From positions 1 to 44,337 of the forward strand of contig JAHZHK010000004.1 in the NCBI GenBank assembly GCA_019420325.1: 44,337 bases of DNA, read 5' to 3'. Shown here one piece after another: positions 30,664 through 38,773 of this stretch. The notes under the pieces are model-generated. The model searched no databases, was not told the DNA's origin, and was given only the letters and a program-made list of their open reading frames with translations. Made by a program: the position numbers and the translations under genes. This stretch comes from Coriobacteriaceae bacterium (lineage in GTDB: Bacteria > Actinomycetota > Coriobacteriia > Coriobacteriales > UMGS124). The number at the start of each line of letters is the position of its first letter. Position 1 is the first letter of the stretch.

Positions 30664-31788
30664 ATGCGTACTAGCAAACGAATCGGCAGCGTCGTCCTCG
30701 CCGGTACCCTGCTCTTCACCCTTGGCTTTGGGCAGCTTGCCTTTGCCGAGACGACCACCGCCGCCCCGGCCGAGCCCACCGGCGCCACCGAGGTCGCGTC
30801 TTCGGTCCTTTCCCTTAAGACCGTGAGCGCCTATGGCGTGACTTTCCAGGTCAGCGAGGCCTGGCAGACCATGGAGGACCCCGACAGCATGTCGGTCGCC
30901 TACATGGCCGAGGACTTCGAGAGCTTTGTTCAGGTTCAAGTGTCCGATGCGGATGAGTCTGCTGAGCTCGATGAGCTTGCGGCCAACCCTGAGGCCTTCT
31001 TCGGCTCCGATGAGGAGGACATCGAGGTTGGCACTGTTCGTCGCTATGAGCTCGACGGCGCCCAGGCGATATACGTGAACTTCGCGGGCACCGACGGCGC
31101 GCAGCGTGAGGTTGGCGGGTACATACTGGCCCTGTGCACCCCCGAGAAGAGCGCCGTCGTGACCGCCGTTTGGGGTGCCGATGTCGCAGAGGATGAGATT
31201 TGGGCGCTCGAGCAGACGGGCCGCAGCCTGATGCTCGCAGGCGAGGAAGAGGTGTTCATGCTCGACGGCCCGGGCATGGTCGGCTCCGATTCCTCTGCCT
31301 CGGATACGGCCGAGCCTGCCACTGAGCCCACCCCCGAGCCGGCAAAGCCCGAGCCTGCTGCTCCGGCTGACGGCGCCAGCGTGACCTTCGAGGTGCCTGG
31401 CTGGGAGATTACTGCAAGCACTGATCCTGCCACCTTTGTGCGCGCGACCGTTGAGAGCTACGACGACTCCGTCAACGGCAAGGAGGCCATCGGCGTGCCC
31501 GTCACGCTGAAGAACCTGAAGTCCGAGTCGGCCTCCCCGTTCTGGACCCTCAACATCACACTCTATGGTCCTCGTGGCGTGGCCCAGGGCAGCGGCAGCA
31601 TGTCGTCGGCCGGCTGGTACTTCGACGACTCGATTGAGAACGCCGCGAACATGCGCGCCGGTGCCACCAACGAACTCTATGTGTACTTCTACGACGAGGG
31701 CGAGGGCGAGTACGTCGCCGAGATCAGCGCCTGGGACGAGAACTACAACACCATCAAGGAAGAAGTCTCCGTCGTGGTGACGAAGTAG
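30664..31788 (+). CDS. Secreted protein with DUF4352-like C-terminal domain
   Basis: A 374-residue exported protein. The N-terminus is a signal peptide (about 28 residues, ending FAFA-like LAFAE). The first domain (about 45-200, from VSAYGVTFQVSEAWQ) resembles no family I can name. A Glu/Pro/Ala linker (TEPTPEPAKPEPAAPA, about 220-235) leads to a beta-rich C-terminal domain (VPVTLKNLKSESASPFWTLNITLYGPRG) similar in style to DUF4352/FxLYD domains that sit on cell surfaces. There is no LPXTG, lipobox or C-terminal membrane anchor. AAGGAGG lies 6 nt before the ATG at 30664. It is divergent from the sensor-kinase operon and might be its target or input partner; this is inference. Confidence 0.75.
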   Translation: MRTSKRIGSVVLAGTLLFTLGFGQLAFAETTTAAPAEPTGATEVASSVLSLKTVSAYGVTFQVSEAWQTMEDPDSMSVAYMAEDFESFVQVQVSDADESAELDELAANPEAFFGSDEEDIEVGTVRRYELDGAQAIYVNFAGTDGAQREVGGYILALCTPEKSAVVTAVWGADVAEDEIWALEQTGRSLMLAGEEEVFMLDGPGMVGSDSSASDTAEPATEPTPEPAKPEPAAPADGASVTFEVPGWEITASTDPATFVRATVESYDDSVNGKEAIGVPVTLKNLKSESASPFWTLNITLYGPRGVAQGSGSMSSAGWYFDDSIENAANMRAGATNELYVYFYDEGEGEYVAEISAWDENYNTIKEEVSVVVTK

Positions 31789-31833
31789 CAGGGGTTTCCC
31801 GAAACGTCTGTGGAATTGACATAGCGTCCGCGT

Positions 31834-31880
31834 AGCCCGGGCGGCCAGCTTGCCTTGCGAGCTTGGTCGCCCGGGCTTTT
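31834..31880 (+). terminator. Terminator after the secreted protein gene
   Basis: AGCCCGGGCG-G-CCAGCTTGC pairs with GCGAGCTTGG-T-CGCCCGGGCT, with one mismatch, and is followed by TTT. Confidence 0.85.
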
Positions 31881-32002
31881 GCGTGTACTGTGGGTGTGTT
31901 CGTGCGTGAACGCGCGAGGAAGAGACCGCCGGCTCCATACTTCGCGTGCTTGTTTGTGGGGTTGCCCGGCGTGCGATTGCCTGGTCTTGCGTGACCACAA
32001 CA

Positions 32003-32038
32003 ACAAAAAGCGCCGTCTCACCAGGTGAGACGGCGCTT
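32003..32038 (-). terminator. Terminator of the tRNA-Gly gene
   Basis: A perfect palindrome, AAGCGCCGTCTCACC (32008-32022) against GGTGAGACGGCGCTT (32024-32038), with TTTTTGTTG following on the minus strand. It lies 10 bp downstream of the tRNA 3' end. Confidence 0.9.
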
Positions 32039-32048
32039 GAAAATTCAC

Positions 32049-32124
32049 TGGAGCGGACTACGGGACTCGAACCCGCGACCCCAACCTTGGCAAGGTTGTG
32101 CTCTACCAACTGAGCCAAGTCCGC
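32049..32124 (-). tRNA. tRNA-Gly (GCC anticodon)
   Basis: Minus-strand cloverleaf of 76 nt including an encoded CCA. The acceptor stem is GCGGACT/AGTCCGC, the D-arm contains GGCTCAGTTGGTAGAGC, and the anticodon stem CAACC/GGTTG carries loop TTGCCAA, so the anticodon is GCC. The T-arm contains GGTTCGAGTCC. A terminator follows directly. Confidence 0.97.
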
Positions 32125-32426
32125 TTGTGCGAAGGGATATACTGAAGGAAAGCGCTCCTTTACGCAAGTCCTATCACAATGTGTACACAAATATGTTTGA
32201 ACCCCCGCTGGAATGCCCACGTGCCCGTGCGTCCACGTTCCCATGAAGCCGGTTGATTCACGGTCAATTGCTACGCGGACATTTCAATCAGTTAGGTGTC
32301 AAATAAAAACAGAAGTTTGACGATACTAAGTGGGCTTTTTTTCGACGTCTAGCTGGTATAAACTACTCTATTTCTAGTATTTATTCGCAAGTAGGCACGC
32401 GGGGCGGGAAGGGACGACATAGCGAC
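32125..32426 (+). promoter_or_regulatory. AT-rich promoter region of the Pel-like operon
   Basis: About 300 bp, markedly AT-rich from about 32280 to 32390. The best promoter element is an extended -10, TGGTATAAA (TG at 32354-32355, TATAAA at 32357-32362), with a weak -35. TTGACG at 32317-32322 is too far upstream for that -10. GAAGGGA at 32408-32414 is the probable ribosome-binding site of the first gene. I looked for a c-di-GMP riboswitch and did not see one. Confidence 0.5.
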
Positions 32427-34574
32427 ATGAGCGACATGCTTGTCGCGGGCAACGTCGACCTTCTCGGTCCGGAGGCCGTTGCTCGCCTTGTGCAGGATCA
32501 TAGGCTGGTCGTTGCGCACACACTGCAGCAGGCCGCATGTGCATGCGTGGTCGACGACAAGACGTGCGCCTACGAGGTTGCCCGCGACTCCGAGGCCCTC
32601 TCCAGGCTGTTCGACATCTATTCATTCGACACGGTCGTGTATGTCTCCGGCTTTGCCGACGCGGGCACGGGTCTTCCTGGCGAGCAAGACCTGCTGGTAG
32701 ATGTGACCCGGTCTGCCTGCGCTGCCAGCGTAAGCAAGTTCATCTATCTCACGGGGCTGGAATACGCCCCCGACGCACGTCAGGGCTGGCGTGCGGAAGA
32801 CGACGCGGCCTTCTCCGGCTTTTCCACGCAGACGATGTTGCGGGCCGCCCAGCAGCAGGAGCTTTGCCGCTGCATGCTTGAGGCGAGTGGCTGTAGGCTT
32901 GTGGTGCTGCACCTGCCGTTTTTGGCCGAACCCCTGGCTCAAACGGGATTCCTCACGGGACTTTTTGCCCGCATCGCACACAAGGAGCAGGTCTGCCTGC
33001 CCTTCGATGCCTCCGATGCGCTCGATCTGCTTTCTCCCCGCGACCTTGGGGCACTTCTTGTCCAGGTCGCCGAGGAGCCACACGATGAGAACGCCTCCTA
33101 TGAGGCGAGCAGCGGGTATGCCCATACCTGGGGCGACCTTGCAGCGCGCCTGACCGCCTGCGCGGCGGCTGCGGGGTCGTGCACGTGCACCGACCCTGCC
33201 CACGCGGTGCCCTCTCCCCACGGGCCCGCCTATCCCGATGGGCTGCGTCGCATGTACGGCTGGATTCCCTTCGATGACGCCCTGGGACAGGTGCCCGCCC
33301 TCTATGAAACCTGGCTTGCGCATCGTCGCGCAGAGGAGAAGCCCGGCCTTTTCGAACGCCTGCGCAATGCGGTCAGCCGGCTAGGGCTGCTCAAATATGT
33401 CGAGCTTGCGGTGCTTTTCGTTATCGTTCAACTTGTCAACGACGCGTTGGGCGCAAACATCTACTACCGCTTCGTCGACCTGCGGCTGCTCTTCGTGGTG
33501 CTCATGGGGTGCATGCACGGCATGCGCCTGGGCCTGCTCGCGGCCCTTTTTGCGTGCGCATCGATCCTGTGGTCATACGTGGGACAAGGCTCCGACATCT
33601 CCAGCATTGTCGTGCGTGTGGAGAACTGGCTGCCGTTTGCCCTCTACGCCCTTACCGGTGCGGTGTGCGGTTACGTGAGCGACAAGAAGGATGCCGATGT
33701 GGCCTTCGCCCGCGAGGAGTACCGGGTCCTGCGCGAGAAGTACCTCTTCTTGAACGAGGTTTACACCAACACGGTGGAGAACAAAAGCCGTTTCAAGCGT
33801 CAGATCATCGGCTTTCAGGATAGCTTCGGCCGCATTTTCGCGGTGGTGCAGCATCTCGACGATGTGCTGCCCCAAAAGCTCTTCCTCAAGGCGCTCGAGG
33901 CCCTCGAGGACGTGCTGCACAACCGTTCCATCGCTCTGTACAGCGTCGATCGCAACCAGCGGTTCTGTAGGCTGATGTCGTGCTCTCGCCCCATGCGTCC
34001 TCGGCTTGCCAAGTCCGTTGACCTGCAGCAGTGGGCCATGTCCTGGGATGAGCTGAACCGCGGGCGCGTCTGGCGCAACCTCGGCCTGGATCCGGCGCTT
34101 CCCAGCTACGCTTGCGGGTCGTTTGTCGACGGCAAACTGCGCGTCATCGTGTGCGTCTGGCAGGCTCAGCCCGACCAGCTCGACATGGGATACGCCAACC
34201 TCATCCGTGTCATGTGCGGCCTGCTTGAGATGTCGTTCAAACGCGCCGAGCAGTATACGGAGCTTGCACGCTCGCAGCGCTGCTTTGTAGGGACCGACGT
34301 GTTGCATGAGGAGTCGTTTGACCAGCTTGTGCAGGCCCAAGTCGAGATGGGCGAGAAGGGCGTGGCCGACTTTTTGCTGCTGCGTTTCCCGGGGCTGGAC
34401 CCCGAGCAGGCCCAGGCGCGCCTTGTGCCGCTTCTGCGCGCGACCGACGAGGTGGGCATGGGGGCAGACGGTTGCGTTTGCGCCTTGCTGCGTCAGGCAA
34501 ACCGGGACGTGCTGCACATTGTGGGCCCGCGTTTTGAGGGTGCTAGCCTCGCCTTCGAAGTCATAGCGGGGTGA
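32427..34574 (+). CDS. pelD: PelD-like c-di-GMP receptor fused to degenerate SDR domain
   Basis: A 715-residue inner-membrane protein. Residues 1-300 follow the layout of an NAD-dependent epimerase-like SDR domain (VVYVSGFAD, KFIYLTGLEY, LVVLHLPFL), but the glycine-rich loop is degenerate (VAGNVDLLG) and no YxxxK is seen. Residues about 320-415 hold about four membrane segments, starting LKYVELAVLFVIVQ. A coiled region (KYLFLNEVYTNTVENKSRF), a GAF-like domain and a GGDEF-like domain follow. The latter keeps an RxxD I-site (R671-D674, RATD), but the active site five residues on is ADGCV in place of GGDEF. This matches PelD, which binds c-di-GMP without making it. First gene of the operon; GAAGGGA precedes the ATG by 12 nt. 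Confidence 0.85.
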   Translation: MSDMLVAGNVDLLGPEAVARLVQDHRLVVAHTLQQAACACVVDDKTCAYEVARDSEALSRLFDIYSFDTVVYVSGFADAGTGLPGEQDLLVDVTRSACAASVSKFIYLTGLEYAPDARQGWRAEDDAAFSGFSTQTMLRAAQQQELCRCMLEASGCRLVVLHLPFLAEPLAQTGFLTGLFARIAHKEQVCLPFDASDALDLLSPRDLGALLVQVAEEPHDENASYEASSGYAHTWGDLAARLTACAAAAGSCTCTDPAHAVPSPHGPAYPDGLRRMYGWIPFDDALGQVPALYETWLAHRRAEEKPGLFERLRNAVSRLGLLKYVELAVLFVIVQLVNDALGANIYYRFVDLRLLFVVLMGCMHGMRLGLLAALFACASILWSYVGQGSDISSIVVRVENWLPFALYALTGAVCGYVSDKKDADVAFAREEYRVLREKYLFLNEVYTNTVENKSRFKRQIIGFQDSFGRIFAVVQHLDDVLPQKLFLKALEALEDVLHNRSIALYSVDRNQRFCRLMSCSRPMRPRLAKSVDLQQWAMSWDELNRGRVWRNLGLDPALPSYACGSFVDGKLRVIVCVWQAQPDQLDMGYANLIRVMCGLLEMSFKRAEQYTELARSQRCFVGTDVLHEESFDQLVQAQVEMGEKGVADFLLLRFPGLDPEQAQARLVPLLRATDEVGMGADGCVCALLRQANRDVLHIVGPRFEGASLAFEVIAG

Positions 34575-35503
34575 CGGGCGTGGCCGATATCTTGATTCCC
34601 GTTTGCCTGGTTGTGCATGTGTTTGCCTGCGTTGTTGTTGGTCTGCTCATGGCCAGCGGTTTTCTCAAGACGCGCATGAGCTGCCTGCCGATCATGGCGT
34701 TCGTACCTGTGTTTGGCGCTGTGGCGCTCTTTTTCCATGAGCGGGCCTTGCGATCGGGTGCGCAGCCCTGCGACGACTTCGAGCTTGAGGAGCTGCGTGT
34801 CAACGACGCCGTGTACAAGAGCATCGTCGTGGAGCCGGCCGCGCAGGCCTCAGAGGCGGTGCCGCTGCGCGAGGCCCTGCTGGTCAACGACCCCGCAACG
34901 CGGCGCAGGCTCATCATGGACGTGCTGTATGACGACGCCTCAGCCCAGCCCCATGCCCTGCGTGCCGCCCGTTCAAACGACGACGCCGAGGTGGTGCATT
35001 ACGCGACGACCGCCCTGGTGGAGCTTCAGAAGACCTACGACGACCGCATGCAGCGGGCGCGTGCGGCATGCCAGGCCGATGCCCACGATGTCGCGGCCGC
35101 TCGCGATTTGGCGAGCGTTTTGGGCACCTATATCGAGAGCGGCCTGCTCGAAGGCATGATGCTTACCTCCACGCGTACCGAGTACGCACGTGTGCTCGAG
35201 GCGCTGCTCGCGCTTATTTCGCCCGACGGCGAGGAGGCCCTCGGTGTGTGCTGGCAGTCGTTCTTAAACGCCCAGGCACGAGACGAGGTCGGCGACATGG
35301 AGCGCATGGCCGAGCATACCGTTGCTGTTTGGCCCAGGCGTGAGGACGGCTATCTCATGCAGTTGCACACTGCTGCGGCGAAAGAGGACCGAGCAGGTAT
35401 CGATCGAGCGCTTGAAAAGCTACAGCGAAGCGATGTCAGAATTACGGCCCGCGGCAGGCGTGATATCTCGTATTGGAGGAGGGACGACCATGCAAAAGAC
35501 TGA
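34571..35503 (+). CDS. pelE: PelE-like membrane/TPR protein
   Basis: A 310-residue protein starting with GTG, whose start overlaps the PelD stop by 4 nt (GTGA). Two membrane segments lie at about residues 6-28 and 36-56. The remainder is alpha-helical, with the PelE-like segment VVHYATTALVELQKTYDDRM and repeats that look like tetratricopeptides. In Pel systems PelE has an N-terminal membrane part with TPR repeats and helps assemble PelD, PelF and PelG at the membrane. The assignment rests on position, topology and size, as sequence conservation of PelE is low. Its end overlaps the next gene by 14 nt. Confidence 0.75.
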   Translation: MTGVADILIPVCLVVHVFACVVVGLLMASGFLKTRMSCLPIMAFVPVFGAVALFFHERALRSGAQPCDDFELEELRVNDAVYKSIVVEPAAQASEAVPLREALLVNDPATRRRLIMDVLYDDASAQPHALRAARSNDDAEVVHYATTALVELQKTYDDRMQRARAACQADAHDVAAARDLASVLGTYIESGLLEGMMLTSTRTEYARVLEALLALISPDGEEALGVCWQSFLNAQARDEVGDMERMAEHTVAVWPRREDGYLMQLHTAAAKEDRAGIDRALEKLQRSDVRITARGRRDISYWRRDDHAKD

Positions 35504-37364
35504 CGGCGCAGGCCTGCGCTACGGCAAGCTCATCGGCATCTTTGTGGCGTTTATGCTCATGGCCGTTGTTCTCATCTTCCAGCAGGGCGACAAGGTGGGC
35601 GTGGGCCATGCCAGTACGCTCGACCTGCTCGATGCCTCGCAGGTTGCCCAGGGAGGCCATGTGGCTGCCTCGGGGTGCCTGGCGCTGTACGACTCAGACC
35701 AGGTGGCGTCTGCCGATGCGCTTGACGATGTCGAGGCGATGTTCGACCAGACAAGCGTCGAGGCCGACCTGGTCGATCTGGCCAAGCAGGAGCTGCCAGA
35801 TTTGACAGGCTATCAAAAAGTGGTTCTCACGGTGAGCGACCTGTCATGTTTGGGGCAGAGCGCGGCCGACCTTGTGGCCTGGGTGCGTGACGGCGGTCAG
35901 CTTATGATGTACCTGCCGCCTGAATCCAATGGGTTTTTCCAGACGTTCGCCCAACAGTTCGGCGTGCAGGAAGTGGGGACTAGCTGGTACGAGACGCCGG
36001 GCATTCGTTTTACCTCCGACCTTATGCTCGGCGGCCGCGCGCATGACTTTGCTCTCACCGACCCCTATGAGTCATCGCTTATCGTCTCGCTTTCAAAGGA
36101 TTGCACGGTGCATGCCGTGACAGCCGACGAGCGTGAACTGCCTCTTATTTGGGAGTACCCCAATGGCGAGGGCCGGGTCGTCTTCTGCAACCTCGGCTTT
36201 AGCGAAAAAGGCGTGCGCGGCATCTATGCGCAGGCATTTGGCCTGCTTGGAGACGCGTTTGCCTGGCCGGTTATCGATGGCAGCGCCTTTTATCTCGACG
36301 ACTTCCCCTCTCCTGTGCCCGGCGGGTCGGGCGAGTACATCGAGCGCGACTACAACACCTCGGTTAGCAGTTTCTACACCGACGTGTGGTGGCCCGACCT
36401 CACGCGCCTGATCAAGAAATATGGCATCGCCTTTACCGGACTTGTCATCGAGGACTACAACGACAATGTGGACGCGCCGTTCGAAACCAACACGGACACC
36501 TCGCGCTTCGAATACTTTGCCGGAGAGCTTCTGCGCTTGGGCGGTGAGCTGGGCATCCATGGATACAACCACATTCCGCTCGTCGATGAGGGCGGACTTG
36601 AGGACAACAGCGGCTATGTGACGGGCACCTATGAGCGGGAATATCAGGGCTATCATTACTGGCCCTCGCTGGACGACATGCTGGTCGCCCTCCAGGAGCT
36701 GCGCGACTTTTGCGACAGGGTGTTCCCCGGCAACGACATCAGTGTGTACGTGCCGCCTTCGAACATTCTGTCTCCCGCCGGACGCCAGGCCCTTGTGGAG
36801 GGCGCCTTCGCAATCCGCGTCATTGCGAGTATCTATCTCCCTAGCGTCACCAACATCGAATGGACTCAGGAGTTCGGCGTAGACGACGATGGCGTCGTGA
36901 ACACCCCACGCATCATCTCGGGAGGTCAAATCGACGACTATATGCAGCTCTGCGCGCTCTCGGAACTCAACCTGCATTTTGTGAACTCGCACTTCATGCA
37001 CCCTGACGACATGCTCGATCCCGACCGTGGCGCCAAAGAGGGCTGGCAGAGCGCTTTTGACAATCTGAACGGCTATATGGGGTGGCTCTACGGGTCGGCC
37101 CCTCAAATCCGCAACCTCACGGGTTCGGAGATGGGGGCTGCCGTGCAGCGCTGGTACGATGCCGCCGTTACCACGGACAACTCCGACGATGTCCTTACGC
37201 TCACGCTTGAGGGCCTGCACGACGAGGCTTACCTCTTCGTGCGTTCGCATGACGCGCTTGTGTGCGGGCAGGTCGAGGGCGGAAGCGTCGAGCAGCTCGA
37301 CGGGAGCCTCTACCTCGTACGCGCCACGGCGACCAATGTGCGCATCCCCAAGGAGGGCGCATGA
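35490..37364 (+). CDS. PelA-like polysaccharide deacetylase (DUF2194)
   Basis: A 624-residue protein anchored by one N-terminal membrane segment (about 13-31, LIGIFVAFMLMAVVLIF) with the rest outside the membrane. The second half has a DUF2194/NodB-like layout with metal-binding motifs YLDDFPSP (Asp270, Asp271) and HGYNH (His357, His361). The first half (about 45-260) resembles a Rossmann-like glutamine-amidotransferase-type domain. Gram-negative PelA joins a glycoside hydrolase to a deacetylase; here I see no hydrolase part, matching the separate deacetylase of Gram-positive Pel loci. I chose ATG 35490 for the GGAGGAGGG site upstream. It probably removes acetyl groups from the exported polymer. 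Confidence 0.82.
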   Translation: MQKTDGAGLRYGKLIGIFVAFMLMAVVLIFQQGDKVGVGHASTLDLLDASQVAQGGHVAASGCLALYDSDQVASADALDDVEAMFDQTSVEADLVDLAKQELPDLTGYQKVVLTVSDLSCLGQSAADLVAWVRDGGQLMMYLPPESNGFFQTFAQQFGVQEVGTSWYETPGIRFTSDLMLGGRAHDFALTDPYESSLIVSLSKDCTVHAVTADERELPLIWEYPNGEGRVVFCNLGFSEKGVRGIYAQAFGLLGDAFAWPVIDGSAFYLDDFPSPVPGGSGEYIERDYNTSVSSFYTDVWWPDLTRLIKKYGIAFTGLVIEDYNDNVDAPFETNTDTSRFEYFAGELLRLGGELGIHGYNHIPLVDEGGLEDNSGYVTGTYEREYQGYHYWPSLDDMLVALQELRDFCDRVFPGNDISVYVPPSNILSPAGRQALVEGAFAIRVIASIYLPSVTNIEWTQEFGVDDDGVVNTPRIISGGQIDDYMQLCALSELNLHFVNSHFMHPDDMLDPDRGAKEGWQSAFDNLNGYMGWLYGSAPQIRNLTGSEMGAAVQRWYDAAVTTDNSDDVLTLTLEGLHDEAYLFVRSHDALVCGQVEGGSVEQLDGSLYLVRATATNVRIPKEGA

Positions 37365-38773
37365 GAATCTGTATCGTCCTTGAGGGTTGCTACCCCTATG
37401 TGACCGGCGGCGTCTCTTCATGGACCCACAGCCTCATCAGGTCGTTTCCCCAGCATGAGTTCGTGCTGTGGTGCATAGGAGCCGACAGCGCCGACCGCGG
37501 CAAATACGTCTACGAGCTGCCTGACAACGTGGTGGAGATACACGAGGTTTTCCTCAACGACGCGCTCAAAGGCACGCCGGGGCGCAAGCGTGCTCGCTTT
37601 ACCCCCGAGCAGAAGCAGGCGCTGTCCGATTTCGTGCACTGCGCCTCGCCTGATTGGGACGTGCTGTTTGCCACGATGCGTCAGAAGGGCATGACGCCCA
37701 TGGGCTTCCTCATGAGCGAGACGTTCCTCGATCTTATGACCGACATCTGCCGGCGGGACTACCCGTACACGGCGTTCTCCGACATGTTCCATACGCTGCG
37801 CTCGATGTTGCTCCCTGTGCTCTTCCTCATGTGCCAGAAGGTGCCCAAGGCCGACGTCTACCACACCATCGCCGCAGGTTACAGCGGTGTTTTGGCGTGC
37901 CTGGGCGGCTCTGTCAACCAGGCGCCAGTTATGCTCAGCGAGCACGGCATCTACTCGCGCGAGCGCGAGGAGGAAATTATTCGCGCGACGTGGGTGCTGC
38001 CCGCGTTCAAGCGTCTGTGGGTGCGTTTCTTCTTCATGCTGTCCCGTGCGATCTATGACCGGGCAAGCGTGGTGACGAGCCTTTTTGGCAACGCCCGCAA
38101 GGCGCAGATCGAGCTGGGATGCGACCCCTCGAAGTGCCGCATCACGCCCAACGGCGTGAATGTCGAGAAGTTTGGCGCGGTGCCTCCCAAAGAGCCCGAC
38201 GGTTGGGTTGACATCGGCGCCATTGTGCGCATCGCACCCATCAAAGACGTCAAGACGCTGTTGTATGCGTTTGCCGAGGTCAAGCATTACGTGAACAACG
38301 CCCGCCTGCATGTGATTGGCCCGGAGGACGACAAGGAATACGCTCAGGAATGCTACGAGCTGGCACGTCAGCTCGACCTGCAGGACGTGCTTTTTACCGG
38401 TCGCGTCGACACGGCACAATACCTGTCCAAGATTGACTTCACGGTGCTCACGAGTATCTCGGAGGGCCAACCGCTTTCGGTGCTTGAGTCGTTTGCGGCG
38501 GGAAGGCCCTGCGTGCTCACCGATGTGGGATGTTGCCGCGAGCTCCTCGACGGCGGCGAGGGCGACGACTTGGGCTGCGCGGGCTTTTGCGTGGAGCCCA
38601 TGAACCGCATGGCGCTCGCGTCGGCCTTGGAGCGCATGTGCGCCGATGCCGACGAGCGGCGTGCTATGGGCGAGATTGGCCGCAAACGCGCCTGCACCTA
38701 CTATCGCCAGGAGCAGATGGTCACCACCTATACGGCTCTTTACCAGGAGGTGGTCTCCTCATGGCAGGCATAG
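37361..38773 (+). CDS. pelF: PelF family glycosyltransferase (GT4)
   Basis: A 470-residue cytosolic GT-B glycosyltransferase. The N-terminus MRICIVLEGCYPYVTGGVSSW is the PelF hallmark, with DVYHTIAAGYSG and LSEHGIYSREREEEI further on. The C-terminal GT4 donor site reads CRITPNGVNVEKFG, IVRIAPIKDVKTLL, then the ExxPLSVLESFAAGRP nucleotide-sugar motif (EGQPLSVLESF). PelF polymerises the chain from UDP-sugar donors and works with PelG. The ATG overlaps the PelA stop by 4 nt and has AAGGAGG upstream. Length and motifs are full, so the enzyme is expected to be active. Confidence 0.93.
   Translation: MRICIVLEGCYPYVTGGVSSWTHSLIRSFPQHEFVLWCIGADSADRGKYVYELPDNVVEIHEVFLNDALKGTPGRKRARFTPEQKQALSDFVHCASPDWDVLFATMRQKGMTPMGFLMSETFLDLMTDICRRDYPYTAFSDMFHTLRSMLLPVLFLMCQKVPKADVYHTIAAGYSGVLACLGGSVNQAPVMLSEHGIYSREREEEIIRATWVLPAFKRLWVRFFFMLSRAIYDRASVVTSLFGNARKAQIELGCDPSKCRITPNGVNVEKFGAVPPKEPDGWVDIGAIVRIAPIKDVKTLLYAFAEVKHYVNNARLHVIGPEDDKEYAQECYELARQLDLQDVLFTGRVDTAQYLSKIDFTVLTSISEGQPLSVLESFAAGRPCVLTDVGCCRELLDGGEGDDLGCAGFCVEPMNRMALASALERMCADADERRAMGEIGRKRACTYYRQEQMVTTYTALYQEVVSSWQA

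Noticed and set aside
30514..32244. 576-codon minus-strand open frame opposite the secreted protein
   Set aside because: Crosses a terminator and the tRNA gene; antisense to a gene with signal peptide and ribosome-binding site.
32049..32426. tRNA-Gly as integration site of the Pel-like operon
   Set aside because: The operon lies on the 5' side of the tRNA; no partial tRNA copy or integrase is seen.
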